Position numbers and translations under genes: made by a program. This document shows, in pieces, positions 11,083-20,805 of a stretch of DNA of 64,000 nucleotides. Below the pieces are notes generated by a model. It was not told where the DNA came from, searched no databases, and saw only the letters and a program-made list of their open reading frames with translations. The DNA comes from Breviolum minutum Mf 1.05b.01. Taxonomy: Eukaryota > Sar > Dinophyceae > Suessiales > Symbiodiniaceae. Location of the stretch: positions 1 through 64,000 of the forward strand of contig DF239045.1 of assembly GCA_000507305.1 (NCBI GenBank), written 5' to 3'. Positions within the stretch are counted from its first letter, which is position 1; every line of letters begins with the position of its first letter.

Positions 11083-11196
11083 GGCACGGTGTTCTCTGGT
11101 ATGAAACGCAATGTTGCAGCCTTTTGGTCAGTGCCATATGCCTCCTATCCTGGGAGGCAGGGCGAGATGTGGGGAGGGCGCCCTCCAACTGAGCAG
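11083..11196 (+). CDS. Type-B carboxylesterase, exon a (N-terminal segment)
   Basis: The frame reads GTVFSGMKRNVAAFWSVPYA followed by a W and RPPTE. This matches the N-terminal pattern of type-B carboxylesterases and cholinesterases, where G-x-V-x-G leads to V-x-x-F-x-G-I-P-Y-A and then a basic/aromatic residue and a P-P pair. The hydrolase family cleaves carboxylic esters with a Ser-Glu/Asp-His triad; this segment forms the first strands and a loop near the active-site gorge. The acceptor is probably CTGGAG at 11082 and the donor GTAGTC after GAGCA, but both ends are uncertain. It is first in order of the exon series at 15053, 18930, 26699, 27520, 29761 and 30595, all on the + strand. Odd point: IPYA is VPYA and the following PPxG is SYPG. 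Alone it would be weak; the ordered context carries it. Confidence 0.55.
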
Positions 11197-11494
11197 TAGT
11201 CAAAGGTTTGGGTTCTCCAGTTTTAGGGGGGGGGTATAATAAGCCATTGCGACTTGTAATTATACCCAGTATACAAGGGTGTTGAGCGTTGCTGCAAATT
11301 CCTCTCTTTGACTAAACGGTGCCAAGATGAGTTCTTGCTTTTGCATTACATCAAAAATCATCAAAATGTCGTCTTCCAAGAGATGGAAGTCGACTCAGAA
11401 ATGGTAGGTCGCGCAAGTCGCCTGAAAACAGTTGTCAGGTTTCTCAAATGGAGATTTTCCAGACCTTTTTTCAAAGCAAAGAATGGAAGTATAC

Positions 11495-11612
11495 AACATA
11501 TATATTTATTTCAATATAAATATGAATACATATCTATATCTATATTTATTTTATATCTATATCTATATATGTATTAAAAACATATATATATATACATACG
11601 TATATTATTTTT
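11495..11612. repeat. AT-rich low-complexity tract
   Basis: Runs of TATA, CTATAT and CATATA alternate for about 120 bp. Simple-sequence DNA in the intron after esterase exon a. The short frames across it are artefacts. Confidence 0.9.
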
Positions 11613-12154
11613 TCTCTTCCCTAAAGCAAGAAGCAGTGCGCTCAAAAGGACAGGCAGATGTTTTCCATTTTAAGCATTTTTCACGGGTGAATTCACTTTT
11701 GATTTTAGGGGAGCGTAAGGCTATTAGTAAGTCTTGATTGTATTGTTAAGAGAAGTTCCAATGTTTCTTTCAAAACTAGTGCTCTGGAGATCCCAGAACC
11801 CTGCAAAAACAGAGTCAAACCACTCTTTTTTGGAGGCTCCAATAGTCTTAGAGTGGAATTGATTATACTACAGCCGTCGACCAACACCCACCATTCATTT
11901 CCTATCATCGAATCCCATCATTTTGCACGTCTTGCGAGGTTCATGTCCCCCTTGTATTTCACGGGGTTGGCTATACATTACCCTAAAAGGGGCCTGAAAT
12001 GATGGGTTTCCATTCGACCTGTTTTGTAATGTTTATACTTTTGATCTGGGGCCCTCTAATTTTTAGACCTTCATGGAATCCAGTATAAACAACCGTGGTT
12101 TGGTAGAAGTACCCCAGGGTTTTCCCAATATTGATCCTTTGCAACTGGGGGATG

Positions 12155-12280
12155 CTTGGATGTCCCAGGAAGTTAGTAAATGGTTAGTAAATGGGTTATA
12201 ACCTGCTTATAAATGGAGTATAATATTGGGGTTATAACCCACTTACAAACCATTTACTAACTTCCTGGGACATCCAAGTG
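12155..12280. repeat. MITE-like palindrome, family G (intact)
   Basis: CTTGGATGTCCCAGGAAGTT and AACTTCCTGGGACATCCAAG are perfect complements, extended by AGTAAATGG and CCATTTACT. The centre is rich in TTATAACC. The arms resemble family B in layout (CTTGGA, then CCCAG, then AGTTAGTAA), suggesting related transposition machinery. Confidence 0.92.
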
Positions 12281-12395
12281 AATCAATCAACTGTTGATGG
12301 TTCAGAAATCCCTCGAAGCAGATGAGGTTTTTCCTCGTTAAAATCCCTTGATTTTTTCAACGTTTTTTTTTCTCTCCAAAATTTCAGAATCCCAG

Positions 12396-12549
12396 GTGAG
12401 CAATGTAAAGAAGGGCCCCTGGTTATTTAGGGTTTATAAGGGATTATACCACCCAGTTATATGGTGATTATAACAAAGCAGCAAAAGGATCCCTATTAAA
12501 CATCCAGGATTCAATGGAAAGTAAGGCCGTTTTTTTTTGTTTTCGTGGC
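12396..12549 (+). repeat. Dispersed repeat, family I
   Basis: GAGCAATGTAAAGAAGGGCC, GGTTATTTAGGGTTTATAAG, GGATCCCTATTAAACATCC, AATGGAAAGTAAGGCCG, a T-run and CGTGGC, in the order seen in the other copies. Confidence 0.7.
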
Positions 12550-13267
12550 AAGGCGTTTTTCTCACCAGATGTCTGAAGGATCAACAGTGTCGCAAATTTT
12601 CCCTATGAATCGCCGAAGTTTTTTGGGTTTCAGTCTTTAGACTATGACCATTCTCCTACTAAATGAGCAACTGAGCAACAAGGTGAGGCTTGAGCACCAA
12701 CCTTTGAGTATTTGGCTTGGTAATTTGAGGGATGAATCGCTCCTTACCAAAATGACGGATCCATGCCCTAGAATTTAGAACCCTAAAAAGGTGAAAGGTG
12801 GAGTGTAGTATGCCTTTAAGGGGTGGACTAGAAGTATGGACCCCCAAACCATTCCTTAAAATTTTAACCCTAAACGATGAGTGAGTACTGTTGGGCTGTG
12901 GGCTCCCATGGAAATGGTTTTTGTTGCGTGTTTTTATATTTTTGTCATATTGGATAATTAAAGATTTCATGTTCCAGATTTCCAAAAAGGGTAAGAGTTA
13001 ATACTACTTCATCCCTTATAGAAGCCAGAAATGTAAGTGTAGATACCAAACATGGGTGATATTTCAAGAGCCGGAGACACCTTTTCCAAGGCTATTTTTA
13101 GGGTATTCACTCCTTAGCCACCCGATTTCAGTAAGCCACCCAACTTTCCCGCCAGCCGATTTGTGATCGATTTTGTGGAGAAACATCGGTTTGTTTGTGT
13201 GGGGGACAAAAAACAACACACACCATAAGTCGAGTCATTATAAATGGGTTTGGTGTTTGGTTGGGGT

Positions 13268-13382
13268 TACACCCTGGAAGATTAACGGCTGGAACCTACG
13301 GCCATCACCCATGAAAAGAAAGGAAAATGATCTGAACCAAACCTCCAGGGAATTATGTTCCCTGTTAAGCTTCCGGGGTGTA
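13268..13382. repeat. MITE-like palindrome, family C' (TACACCCTGGAAG type)
   Basis: TACACCCTGGAAGATTAAC pairs with GTTAAGCTTCCGGGGTGTA. The centre CATGAAAAGAAAGGAAAA and TCTGAACCAAACCTCCAGGG is shared with the copy at 54009, 41 kb away. Confidence 0.85.
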
Positions 13383-13675
13383 TTTCTATTATACATGGAG
13401 TTATGATGGGCCCCCTTCTTGGCCCAACCGCTTGGTTCAGGTGGCAGCACCCAACAGCCTTGCCTAAGACAAAGATGAATCACCAGTCGAAGGATGCCAC
13501 GGATCATTGTAGTACACCTTTTTTGCATCAACTACGTACAGGTCCTTCGGATTTTTATTTGAGGGGAACATCATTTTTTGCTTGGTTTGGTTTGGTTTTG
13601 TTTGTATTATGAGCTTGCGAAGGTGTTTAGGGGCAGGCTAAGCTTCAATCTTTGGGAGGGGGGATGATTAAGATT

Positions 13676-13785
13676 TACACCCCCGAAAACTAAGATGGCA
13701 CCTGAACATAGACTGCTGGAAAAGGAGATTGCTATGTTTCCAACCATCATTTTTAGGGTCCATAAATAGGTTTTCGAGGGTGTTT
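13676..13785. repeat. MITE-like palindrome, family C (diverged)
   Basis: TACACCCCCGAAAACTAAGA on the left. The right arm TTTTCGAGGGTGT is shortened. The inner CAACCATCATTTTTAGG is the family core. Confidence 0.7.
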
Positions 13786-14193
13786 TCAAAGAAGAATTCA
13801 AGTTTTATAGGCTTCTATTTAGGTGTTTCCTTAAATGGCGGTATCCCAAAACGCCCCAAAATGATCATTTTTAGTAGGAAAACCCCATGGTTGTTGGGTA
13901 TTACCATTTTACGAAACCCCCGTTTCATGCTCCCAGAATGGTTGAGTTTATATTTGCTTTGGGTAGTTTTCACGTGACTCATCATGACAGGTGATGGAAA
14001 CCTTTGACACCCCGGAAGGTTTCCAACGGAAATCCTTGGTGAACCATGCTCAACTTCATTCAATTTGTTGAAATATGATGTGAGGGAAAAGGATGGGCAA
14101 CAAACAGGGAAGTACTGATCTTCAGATCAGTGAATTGGGCACCTGAAGAAGGCCCAAAATCGAAAACCTACCAAACAACTTATATAAGCTATA

Positions 14194-14306
14194 CATGGGT
14201 GTTTCCAAAAATAGGGGTACCCGAAAATGGATGGTGAAAATAATGGAAAACCCTATTAAAATGGATGATTTAAGGGGAACCCCCACTATTTTCGGAAACA
14301 TCCACA
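14194..14306. repeat. MITE-like palindrome, family L
   Basis: ATGGGTGTTTCCAAAAATAG on the left, CTATTTTCGGAAACATCCA on the right, with perfect inner ATTTTCACCATCC / GGATGGTGAAAAT-type complements. The second copy is at 46661. Confidence 0.85.
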
Positions 14307-14896
14307 TAGACCCTGGAAGTTTTTCAGGCGACGCCATGGCATAGGCAGATCGGATGGTTCATGGATCGTTGCAAGGATTCCCGATGCTATGGGGCTTTCA
14401 GTTGTTTGATCCAGTTCTTGCACTGGGCTCCAGGTTTTCGATTTCCATATGTCTTTTAGCAGGTCTGGATCCATAAATGCTTGGCTATCAATTTCATGAT
14501 GAACTAAATCTTTGCAATTCGGAACTGTTTTTTTTTGGAACCACAAACATCCATTCAAATCTGGTGGGTTTTGAGTGATCCTAGAAGCTGAATCACCCAG
14601 CCTGAGTAGAAAATTCACCGGTACTGTTATCGTAACTCGGAATTTTCACCCCAAAACTTGGGGTGTGGCATTTTTTTACTTCCATGTGACGTGTAAGAAG
14701 ATACGACCATGATGGTTTGTGTCGTTGTATACTTTGAGGAACAAAAAATATCTAGGTCTGGGCCGGTTTGGGTAAAGTACATGAGATCAAACTGACGATT
14801 TCCACCTTACATCTCGCATTTTCCCTTCCTTCTAACAAACAAACCACCGCAAACGCAAGTTTCATTGCAACCCCACCCATTTGTCCCTTCCACGAA

Positions 14897-14985
14897 CCAC
14901 CACCACCCACCACCCACCACCCACCACCCACCACCCACCACCCACCACCCACCACCCACCACCCAACACCCACCACCCCTCGTTG
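14897..14985 (+). repeat. Heptamer minisatellite (CACCCAC)n
   Basis: About twelve units of CACCCAC with one CCAACACC variant. The proline/histidine-rich frames crossing it are by-products. It lies just upstream of esterase exon b. Confidence 0.95.
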
Positions 14986-15052
14986 TCCCGTTGGGTTCCA
15001 GGTGCACAAGATTCAAGTCACCGTGGTAGCTTTTGCTTCCAATGGTTACCAG

Positions 15053-15103
15053 CCTTGGGACGTTTTGGCACTGAGAGTTGTCTCACCTTAGATGTGCGCC
15101 TTG
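15053..15103 (+). CDS. Type-B carboxylesterase, exon b (SEDCLxLNV segment)
   Basis: After an AG acceptor (TTACCAG) the 51 nt read LGRFGTESCLTLDVRL. This corresponds to the family signature S-E-D-C-L-x-L-N-V, whose cysteine forms the first disulphide in secreted members. The Asp before the Cys is Ser here and the Asn is Asp. The donor GTTTCC leaves phase 1, which joins exactly in frame to exon c at 18930 (G plus CC gives Ala). The product of b plus c is about eight residues shorter than usual between these motifs, so a small exon may be missing. The following intron is about 3.8 kb and holds at least ten palindromic repeats. Confidence 0.5.
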
Positions 15104-15377
15104 GTTTCCAAGGGTTTGGTGGTGAGGAAGGTTGGTACCTGCGCCAAATTTCAACAACCAAAAACCCCGGAATTGAAATAAGGGTTTCATAATTTCATAT
15201 CCTTCCTTCTTAAGGGGAAATTGGTGGTTAAACAAGGGGTTTAAATTCGGGCCGTATTTCCGGGGGGTGGTGGTACGTTGGGGGGGGGGGGCGATTGTGG
15301 TTGATTTTTGCCATATTTTTCGTGTCGTTTTTGTCAAACTTTTGGACCCTTCGACCTTTTTGTGGGGCATTAAAAAG

Positions 15378-15481
15378 TACACTCCGGTAATCTAACATAG
15401 CAATGGAAAATCCACCATTTGAAGATGTATTTCCTATTCAAGATGGGGATTTCCCATTGCTATGTTTGTTTACCGGAGGGT
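15378..15481. repeat. MITE-like palindrome, family C' (TACACTCCGGTAA type)
   Basis: TACACTCCGGTAATCTAACA and TGTTTGTTTACCGGAGGGTA pair well. The inner arms AGCAATGGAAAAT and the centre GAAGATGTATTTCCTATTC match the copies at 17968 and 41491. Confidence 0.88.
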
Positions 15482-15485
15482 ACAA

Positions 15486-15590
15486 ACAATTTTACACACC
15501 AGGAATGAACAATAAATCCCTGGTTGTTTGGGGGCTGTTTGTCGGGGATACTACTTGTACCCAGTTATGTGGGGATTATACTAAACCATG
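15486..15590 (+). repeat. Family I repeat, left part, abutting family A
   Basis: GAACAATAAATCCCTGGTTG, ACCCAGTTATGTGGGGATTA and TAAACCATGAA are family I text. It is cut off where the family A element at 15593 begins, so family A probably inserted into it. Confidence 0.6.
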
Positions 15591-15592
15591 AA

Positions 15593-15692
15593 TAGGTGGT
15601 TTCAAAGATTTTTTGGAATTTTCACCCGGATCCTTGGGGAGAAGATTCCCAATTTCACTAATATTTTTCAAATGGGTTGAAACCACCAGCTA
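15593..15692. repeat. MITE-like palindrome, family A
   Basis: TAGGTGGTTTCAAAGA on the left and TTGAAACCACCAGCTA on the right, with the ATTTCACTAATATTTTTC core. Confidence 0.88.
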
Positions 15693-16048
15693 TAATTTTA
15701 CACATCAGGGATGTGTTGCTAGAGATCACCCTACAAGGAGCTTAAAGAGAGTTTTCATTATTTAGCCTATTTTCGTGGATGTATATACCTATGGGGACAT
15801 GTAGCTCGCAAACTGCGTTGGAAGATCTAATGATGGGTAGAAGACGAAGTCGTATATTCTAGGTGGCCAGTGACAAGCTTAAATGAGCAGCGGATTGACG
15901 GTCGCATCAAAAAATCCCCCCCAGAAAAGTAACATGTCCCCTGACAAGGGAACATTTTAAAAGGAAACTTTCTATATCTTCCAACTTCCAATCGTCAATT
16001 TTGCAGCCTGACCTCCAAAAATAGAGATCATGGCTGGGCTCGATAAGG

Positions 16049-16171
16049 TAGGCCCCTATGATCGTTATAAATGGGGTTATAACCACTATAAATGGCCGAA
16101 ACTAAGTGGGTAACTAGGGTCATAGCCCCACTACAGGGACCCGGTAACTCCGTTTATAACCTTCGTAGGGG
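16049..16171. repeat. MITE-like palindrome, family H
   Basis: GTAGGCCCCTATGATCG and the right arm CGTAGGGGCCCACTG enclose several TTATAAATGGGGTTATAAC-type blocks. The family is also present at 36623, 37709, 42541 and 60723. Confidence 0.7.
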
Positions 16172-16214
16172 CCCACTGCTTTTTGGTAATATGCAGGGAT
16201 TGTATTCCTACTTG

Positions 16215-16319
16215 TAGGTGGTGGCAACTCAAAGCTTTTTTGGAATTTTCATCCGCCTATTGGGGGAAGCTTCCCATTTTGACGAGCATATTTTCAGATG
16301 GCTTGAAACCACCAACTAG
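16215..16319. repeat. MITE-like palindrome, family A
   Basis: TAGGTGGTGGCAACTCAAAG on the left, CTTGAAACCACCAACTAG on the right, with ATTTTGACGAGCATATTTTC in the middle. Confidence 0.85.
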
Positions 16320-16493
16320 GATTTTGTATTCGCATTTTTTTTTTTGCTCCAAAATTTTGGAACGAGAAACTCTGAATCCGGAGGATTTTTTCTCCCCATG
16401 ACATCCGGCTTGAGATGCCTAGTTTTCCACCATGAATGGGATATGATGATTCCTGGCATGAGGGCAAGCCCCTCCCAAAAATAGGGCCTGATT

Positions 16494-16640
16494 ATACTTG
16501 CAGTCAGTAAGTGGCTAGTAATCCCCATAAAGAAGTCATCTAGGCCATCTGGAAAGGGTCCCACAACCCTACTTAGAGGACTTACAATCACCATGGTCAC
16601 TAACCACTTACGTCCGTCATGGGATGATCCGACCCAAGTA
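16494..16640. repeat. MITE-like palindrome, family B (inverted interior)
   Basis: The interior runs in the opposite direction to most copies, with ACCATGGTCACTAACC near the right end. The right terminus reads GGGATGATCCGACCCAAGTA. The left arm CAGTCAGTAAGTGG has lost the outermost bases. Confidence 0.75.
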
Positions 16641-16934
16641 AGGGACAATGGTGGTCAAAAAATTCCGTCAATCACTTGACATTTGTTTAAGGTGATTTTT
16701 ATTTTGAGATTTTTTGCTTTCTACCATGGTAAATCATGAATCAACCTGTCCATTCCCACGGTTTTTTGGTGGATGGTTAAGGTTCCATTTTTAGGTGCCT
16801 TATTTTCTGTGATGATTAGATTTTCCCACTGTTTTTTTACAGGGTTTTGGCAGCCCCCTAACATGGCATCTTAGCATGATTCCTCCGGCGTGAAAAAACA
16901 CACTAAAAGGAGGACCCTCCAAAATATACAGCCC

Positions 16935-16990
16935 TATTGTTTGATGGAAGAAATCGTGCACCACCTGGGATGTATAAGACCTTGTAAATA
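16935..16990. repeat. Family K fragment
   Basis: GATGGAAGAAATCGTGCACC and ACCTGGGATGTATAAGACC match one half of family K. The other half is missing. Confidence 0.55.
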
Positions 16991-17251
16991 ACTTACTTGG
17001 CCAATGGCTAAACTTTAAACTTTTTGGGATTACATACTTAGTAGGGAAAATAAAGTTCTAACTTTTATTTTAGGGTTCCATTCGCTAAGTGAGATAAGGG
17101 GGGTAAGCTACCTATCCTATCTACTTATCTTAGATTTGCTTGTTAGGAGCTCGGACAAAAGGAAAAAACGATTCCCCCGGCCAAGGTACACCCCTGCTGT
17201 GGTGCAACTGCCAGGTGCCACAGGGGCCAAAGTGGTGTTTCAAAGGCGACT

Positions 17252-17414
17252 GTTGCTTGGGTCGGATCATTCCATGACGGGTCCACGCAAGTGGTTAATA
17301 ATTATGGTGATCGTAAGTCCCCTAAGGAGGGTTAATTAGTCTAGTTATATATAAATGGCGGAAGGATTACCCCCTTAACTAACCACGTATCCTAAGTGGG
17401 GTGATCCTCCAAAT
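17252..17414. repeat. MITE-like palindrome, family B (longer variant)
   Basis: GCTTGGGTCGGATCATTCCA on the left, GTGGGGTGATCCTCCAAATG on the right, with GGTGATCGTAAGTCCCCTAA inside. The same longer interior occurs at 41163. Confidence 0.8.
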
Positions 17415-17967
17415 GTCTACTTCCAAGAGAACTGCAAGATACCCTGTTTCGCATACCCCAGGTATCCCTTTCAGCCCCAAATTGATTCAGGAACTCCGAA
17501 TCATGAAGAGTTGTTTTTTCGGGTCTAGGGTATGTTCATGTTTGAGGGGGTACGTTGAAAAAAACTTAGACTATTGTAAATTTGACCAGGATCAATGCTT
17601 TCTTACTGGTAAATAATAGGAGTGTTTGGTGGAGGTGCTGAAAAAAACGTCCAATCGCCGACTTTGGGTCAGCTGTAAGATCAGCTGTTCGATGCAAACC
17701 GCCTGGGTATCAGGGAAATCGGAGCTGGAAGGGTCATTGGTTGAGGGTCGCATTGGTTGGCATCGCCCCTGCCTGTTGGTTGGCTGGTCTCCAAAGATCA
17801 GACGGCTGGAGCACGTGAAGGATGTGAAGGATGCAATTGAGATGACATGTTGACAACCAGATCATCTTAACACTCTGCAGCTGGCCAATGAATCTATAAA
17901 TCTAAGCAAAGTCCAACTAATACCCCTGAAAACATACTTTCAAAATCCCCAAAGCCTGAAATGACTT

Positions 17968-18070
17968 GCACTCCGGTAGACTAACATAGCAATGGAAAAT
18001 GGAACCTGTGAAGATTTTCCCATAGAAAATGGGGATATTCCAGCCAGCTATGTTAGTTTACCAAAGGGTA
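17968..18070. repeat. MITE-like palindrome, family C' (TACACTCCGGTAA type)
   Basis: GCACTCCGGTAGACTAACA pairs with TGTTAGTTTACCAAAGGGTA. The inner AGCAATGGAAAATGGA and the complementary TCCAGCCAGCT region match the copy at 41491. Confidence 0.85.
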
Positions 18071-18321
18071 AACCTTCCTTCAGAAACTGTTGGTGACAGG
18101 AGTATGTTATTCGATATGTTTCCTTTTCTTTTGGGGTATCTTGGAACTGACTCTTTGGGAAAACAGCACCCCGTACGCTTGGCAGAATCAACTCCATCAA
18201 AAAGCACCTGATATCTCGTGAATATCAAACAAGGGGGGTTAAACAGCAAACGGGCCGGGTATCATTCCAAGGGTACCAAGGGTGCCATTTTCCCTTATGA
18301 CTCTTTTGAGGATGCGATGAA

Positions 18322-18460
18322 TACCCTCCCTGAAACTAACGGCAAGTTTGCACCTGAAAATGCATGGCAGTTGGAATACGATCGGAAGTTTCCGGCCTCT
18401 TGGGATTCGGCCCATTTGCTTTTGGCGACCACTTGCTGAGGCAGTTTCAGGGGAAGTGTA
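18322..18460. repeat. MITE-like palindrome, family C (longer variant)
   Basis: TACCCTCCCTGAAACTAACG on the left, GGCAGTTTCAGGGGAAGTGTA on the right. The interior CACCTGAAAATGCATGGC shows this is family C with a GGCAAGTTTG insertion also seen in the copy at 18713. Confidence 0.8.
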
Positions 18461-18523
18461 AATCCCACCATAATTTTACCGTGAAAACATTGTAAATCCA
18501 CTTGTTTTTGCGATGGGGGAGAT

Positions 18524-18665
18524 ATGAACAGTGAACAAAAAACACCTTGGTTGTTTTTTGTAGATAGAAGGGTTTATACAAATCCTGATGATTATAACAA
18601 GCCATGATAAGAATCCCTATTAACCAAGGAGTACAACAGGATGTAATAGGTTCTTTGTTTTTTCA
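18524..18665 (+). repeat. Dispersed repeat, family I
   Basis: GAACAGTGAACAAAAAACACC, CAAATCCTGATGATTATAAC, AAGAATCCCTATTAACC and a closing T-run follow family I order, with moderate divergence. Confidence 0.6.
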
Positions 18666-18712
18666 AACTTCACCTAGGCAACCCTTGTTGGAAGAGGCAA
18701 ACACCACTTACA

Positions 18713-18837
18713 TACCCTCCCTGAAACTAACAGCAGTTTGCACCTGAAAATGGATGGTTGGAATACGAGGAAGTTTCCTTTTTGGGATGGATGGCCTATT
18801 TTCAGGTGCTTACTTCCCGTTAGTTTCAGGGAGTGTA
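18713..18837. repeat. MITE-like palindrome, family C (longer variant)
   Basis: TACCCTCCCTGAAACTAACA pairs with GTTAGTTTCAGGGAGTGTA. The interior is TGGATGGTTGGAATACGAGG and GATGGCCTATTTTCAGGTGC. It ends about 90 bp before the esterase oxyanion-hole exon. Confidence 0.9.
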
Positions 18838-18929
18838 CCCCAAAAAAACGGGGTCGTGTTCAACGCCTTCGTCGCGGAAGCTTTTGCTGCCAGCTGGTTT
18901 GGAGCCTTCATATTATCGTTTGGTGGAAG

Positions 18930-18973
18930 CCAAACTTCCAGTGATGGTCTTTATCGAAGGAGGTGGCTTTCTA
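18930..18973 (+). CDS. Type-B carboxylesterase, exon c (oxyanion-hole strand)
   Basis: The 44 nt between GGTGGAAG and GTTCCT read AKLPVMVFIEGGGFL. This is the conserved L-P-V-M-V-W-I-H-G-G-G-F strand and glycine loop that forms the oxyanion hole in type-B carboxylesterases. The His of HGGG is Glu here (codon 18956-18958), which is unusual. Entry is phase 1, matching exon b; exit is phase 0, matching exon d, and the join gives GGGFL-VGDKYQSGIYDG, which aligns well with the family (GGG-x-x-x-G then Y-D-G). The following intron is 7.7 kb and contains the inverted-repeat island and a complete-looking second gene. Confidence 0.8.
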
Positions 18974-19109
18974 GTTCCTTGGGTCCACGTCAAACGGGTC
19001 GGTTGCAAACGAGGTTATGAAAAATTCAGGGTGGGAGAAGGGGAAGGGGTTCTTACCCCGCATTGATTTCTAATACTACGCCTTACTTTCTCAGACGCCG
19101 TTTTAAACT

Positions 19110-19460
19110 TTGAACAGACTCCGGGTGTGGCTACTGTTCCTCTTTTTTCTCATTGCCATCCTGTGCGTATGTGTTTTGCTGGGCCCCCATTTGTTTGGTA
19201 TTAATTTAATACAGAAATTGTCTCCTAGCCTTCTACTATTTAGTTCTAGTACTTTTAGCACTACTACATATTTTCGTTCTCAAAGACTTCACCCGGCAAA
19301 ACTCTGTTTTAAGGGCGCGTTTGACTTTCCAGGCCAGAACTGCTTCCCGGCCGCTGCTGGGCAGAACGCCGAATTTCTTCTTGGCCTTTTATTATTTTCC
19401 TTGCTAATATTACTAGGATTAGACAACTGCTATTTTCGGAGACAGAACTGGCTCCTGGCG
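19110..19460 (+). other. Open, hydrophobic frame leading into the left inverted-repeat arm
   Basis: A frame open from 19110 encodes a hydrophobic N-terminal stretch (VWLLFLFFLIAILCVCVLL) that would fit a membrane anchor, with no ATG in place. It runs into the repeat arm, where it reads GAFDFPGQNCFP and then a leucine-rich run. The other arm, read from its own strand, keeps the same frame, including an in-frame 3-nt length difference. This could be a piece of element-encoded protein or coincidence. Confidence 0.25.
19290..19460 (+). mobile_element. Left arm of a long inverted repeat
   Basis: From CTGTTTTAAG through GCGTTTGACTTTCCAGG, CTGCTTCCCGGCC, AATTTCTTCTTGGCC and GACAACTGCTATTTTCGG, this arm is about 90% identical to the reverse complement of 22605-22765. 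A second partial copy of GGGCGCATTTGACTTTCCAGG lies inside at about 19483. The arrangement fits the subterminal repeats of a DNA transposon about 3.5 kb long. No target duplication could be fixed because the outermost bases diverge. Confidence 0.8.
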
Positions 19461-19770
19461 AATTCTCCAAGGTTTTCTTTTCGGGCGCATTTGACTTTCC
19501 AGGACAGAACGAGAGGGTTGCCTTGTGATTTGCGAATCCGATGCGTCCCAAGGCGTCGAACATCCCTTCTCGAAGCAGCAGAGCAGCTCTTCTGTTGAAA
19601 TTCGCAATTGCCCAACGACTTTTTTGGGGGGAGGGGGTTTGTTGGACAGCCACGCTACCATAAGCAGCACCCTCGACCAAGTTTGAGCTGGTGTACACCG
19701 CTGAGCTCTGAAGTCCAATGAGCCTGTTAGCTGTAGATGCATCTGGAGATTCACCTTTTCGTCCAGATAG

Positions 19771-19953
19771 GTGGATGTTGGGCAGCCAAGCAGTCTGGAA
19801 GCCAAGCGCAAAAACAGAAGAGACATGGGCATGAAAGGCCTCACCCCGAAACAGCAGGCAGAGCTTGAGAAATGGCAATCAACAACTGTTCGACGAATCG
19901 TGTTGAACAAAAAAAGAGAATCACAAGTGATGTCCCGGCTACTTCCAATTTGA
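19771..19953 (+). CDS. Lysine-rich exon candidate inside the inverted-repeat element
   Basis: A frame ending in TGA reads EAKRKNRRDMGMKGLTPKQQ, AELEKWQSTTVRRIV and ends RLLPI. It is basic and helix-prone, with GC-balanced codons unlike the surrounding esterase introns. An AG (TCTGGAAG) precedes the AKRKNRR part, so it may be a terminal exon. Family not recognised. It might belong to the element between the two arms. Confidence 0.3.
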   Translation: MDVGQPSSLEAKRKNRRDMGMKGLTPKQQAELEKWQSTTVRRIVLNKKRESQVMSRLLPI

Positions 19954-20067
19954 AAAAGACTAAGGCCGATGTATCTTGATTGAAATCAAGGTGAGCGATC
20001 AACATGAGGAACTCAAGATTCGTTCCGGTGAAGGAGATTGGTACAATCATTTTGCTGACACCACCAG

Positions 20068-20290
20068 CGTGGATTTCCAAACGGGTGTTGGATGTTGAAG
20101 CTCCAGTGAGTCAGATTTTTTCACCGCTGAATACTTTTCTGGTACTACTGATGTGACACCACACGCATGGATTTCATGACGGGTGTTGGACCTTTGCCTG
20201 CTACCGGTAATGTTTTGTGAGATTTCAGAATATAATATTGACGCTTCTAACAACACAGACACGGATCTCAGGAAGGGTGTTGGACTTTGA
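20068..20290 (+). repeat. Imperfect tandem repeat, three units of about 97 bp
   Basis: The phrase GTGGATTTCcaaACGGGTGTTGGA recurs at about 20068, 20165 and 20261 with drift (GCATGGATTTCATGACGGG, ACGGATCTCAGGAAGGG). It is non-coding in every frame and lies inside the inverted-repeat element. Confidence 0.6.
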
Positions 20291-20401
20291 CAAAGGATGT
20301 TTAGGGCACCGTGATCCAATCTTTTTTTCATTCAGGGCTGCCAGATTTTCTTTTGCTTTCAGGCCTCTTGCGTTCGTGCTGCCTGCATACAGCTGCCGAG
20401 G

Positions 20402-20486
20402 ATGACTGCGCCTGTCTTCGCACAGTTTTTAAACCAAGGCAAGCCCAAAATGGCGAAGCGCAAAGGACAGCTTGCAGGTCCTTCTG
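20402..20486 (+). CDS. Candidate first exon of a short-intron gene
   Basis: ATG opens 28 codons (MTAPVFAQFLNQGKPKMAKR and KGQLAGPS) and ends in phase 1 at a GTGAGG donor. A TTTGCTTTCAG acceptor lies just upstream, so the ATG may be within a second exon. Codon use resembles the gene at 23294. The next part is probably at 20596. Function unknown; the product would be basic. Confidence 0.4.
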
Positions 20487-20595
20487 GTGAGGCTGGGCGT
20501 CTTTCGCTCTTTTTTGTTGGTTGAATGAGTGCAGTGACAGTGGTCGACTGAATCACTTGATTGAGCCCCTCATTCCATGCAGGTGGGCTGCGAAG

Positions 20596-20721
20596 GGAAG
20601 CTGCGGGTGACTTGTTGGTCTCGTGCTTGTTTGTATCCAGCCTGCGATAGATGCGGAATGGTGGACCCATCTGACGATCGCCGCGTGGCCTTGGCTGCAC
20701 GTTTGGGTTGTGAACGTATAG
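20596..20721 (+). CDS. Candidate second exon, cysteine-rich (zinc-binding-like)
   Basis: Taken in phase 1 from the exon at 20402, this exon reads GKLRVTCWSRACLYPACDRC followed by GMVDPSDDRRVALAARL and GCERI. Four cysteines spaced C-x5-C-x4-C-x2-C could bind zinc. The acceptor used is GCGAAG at 20595; an alternative is ATGCAG at 20582. The end chosen is AG followed by GC at 20722, the noncanonical GC donor also used by the gene at 23294. Connection to the open frame at 20806 could not be made without a further small exon. Confidence 0.35.
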
Positions 20722-20805
20722 GCGCACAAAATGACTGACGCAGACACACATGCGCCCTTGATGTTGATCTGAGGCATGTCCTACCTTTGGCTGGGCTCGC
20801 GGCAG

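Noticed and set aside
14752-15016. Pro/His- or Gly/Trp-rich proteins at the CACCCAC minisatellite
   Set aside because: By-products of a 7-bp tandem repeat; the only supported coding piece is the short esterase exon b just after it.
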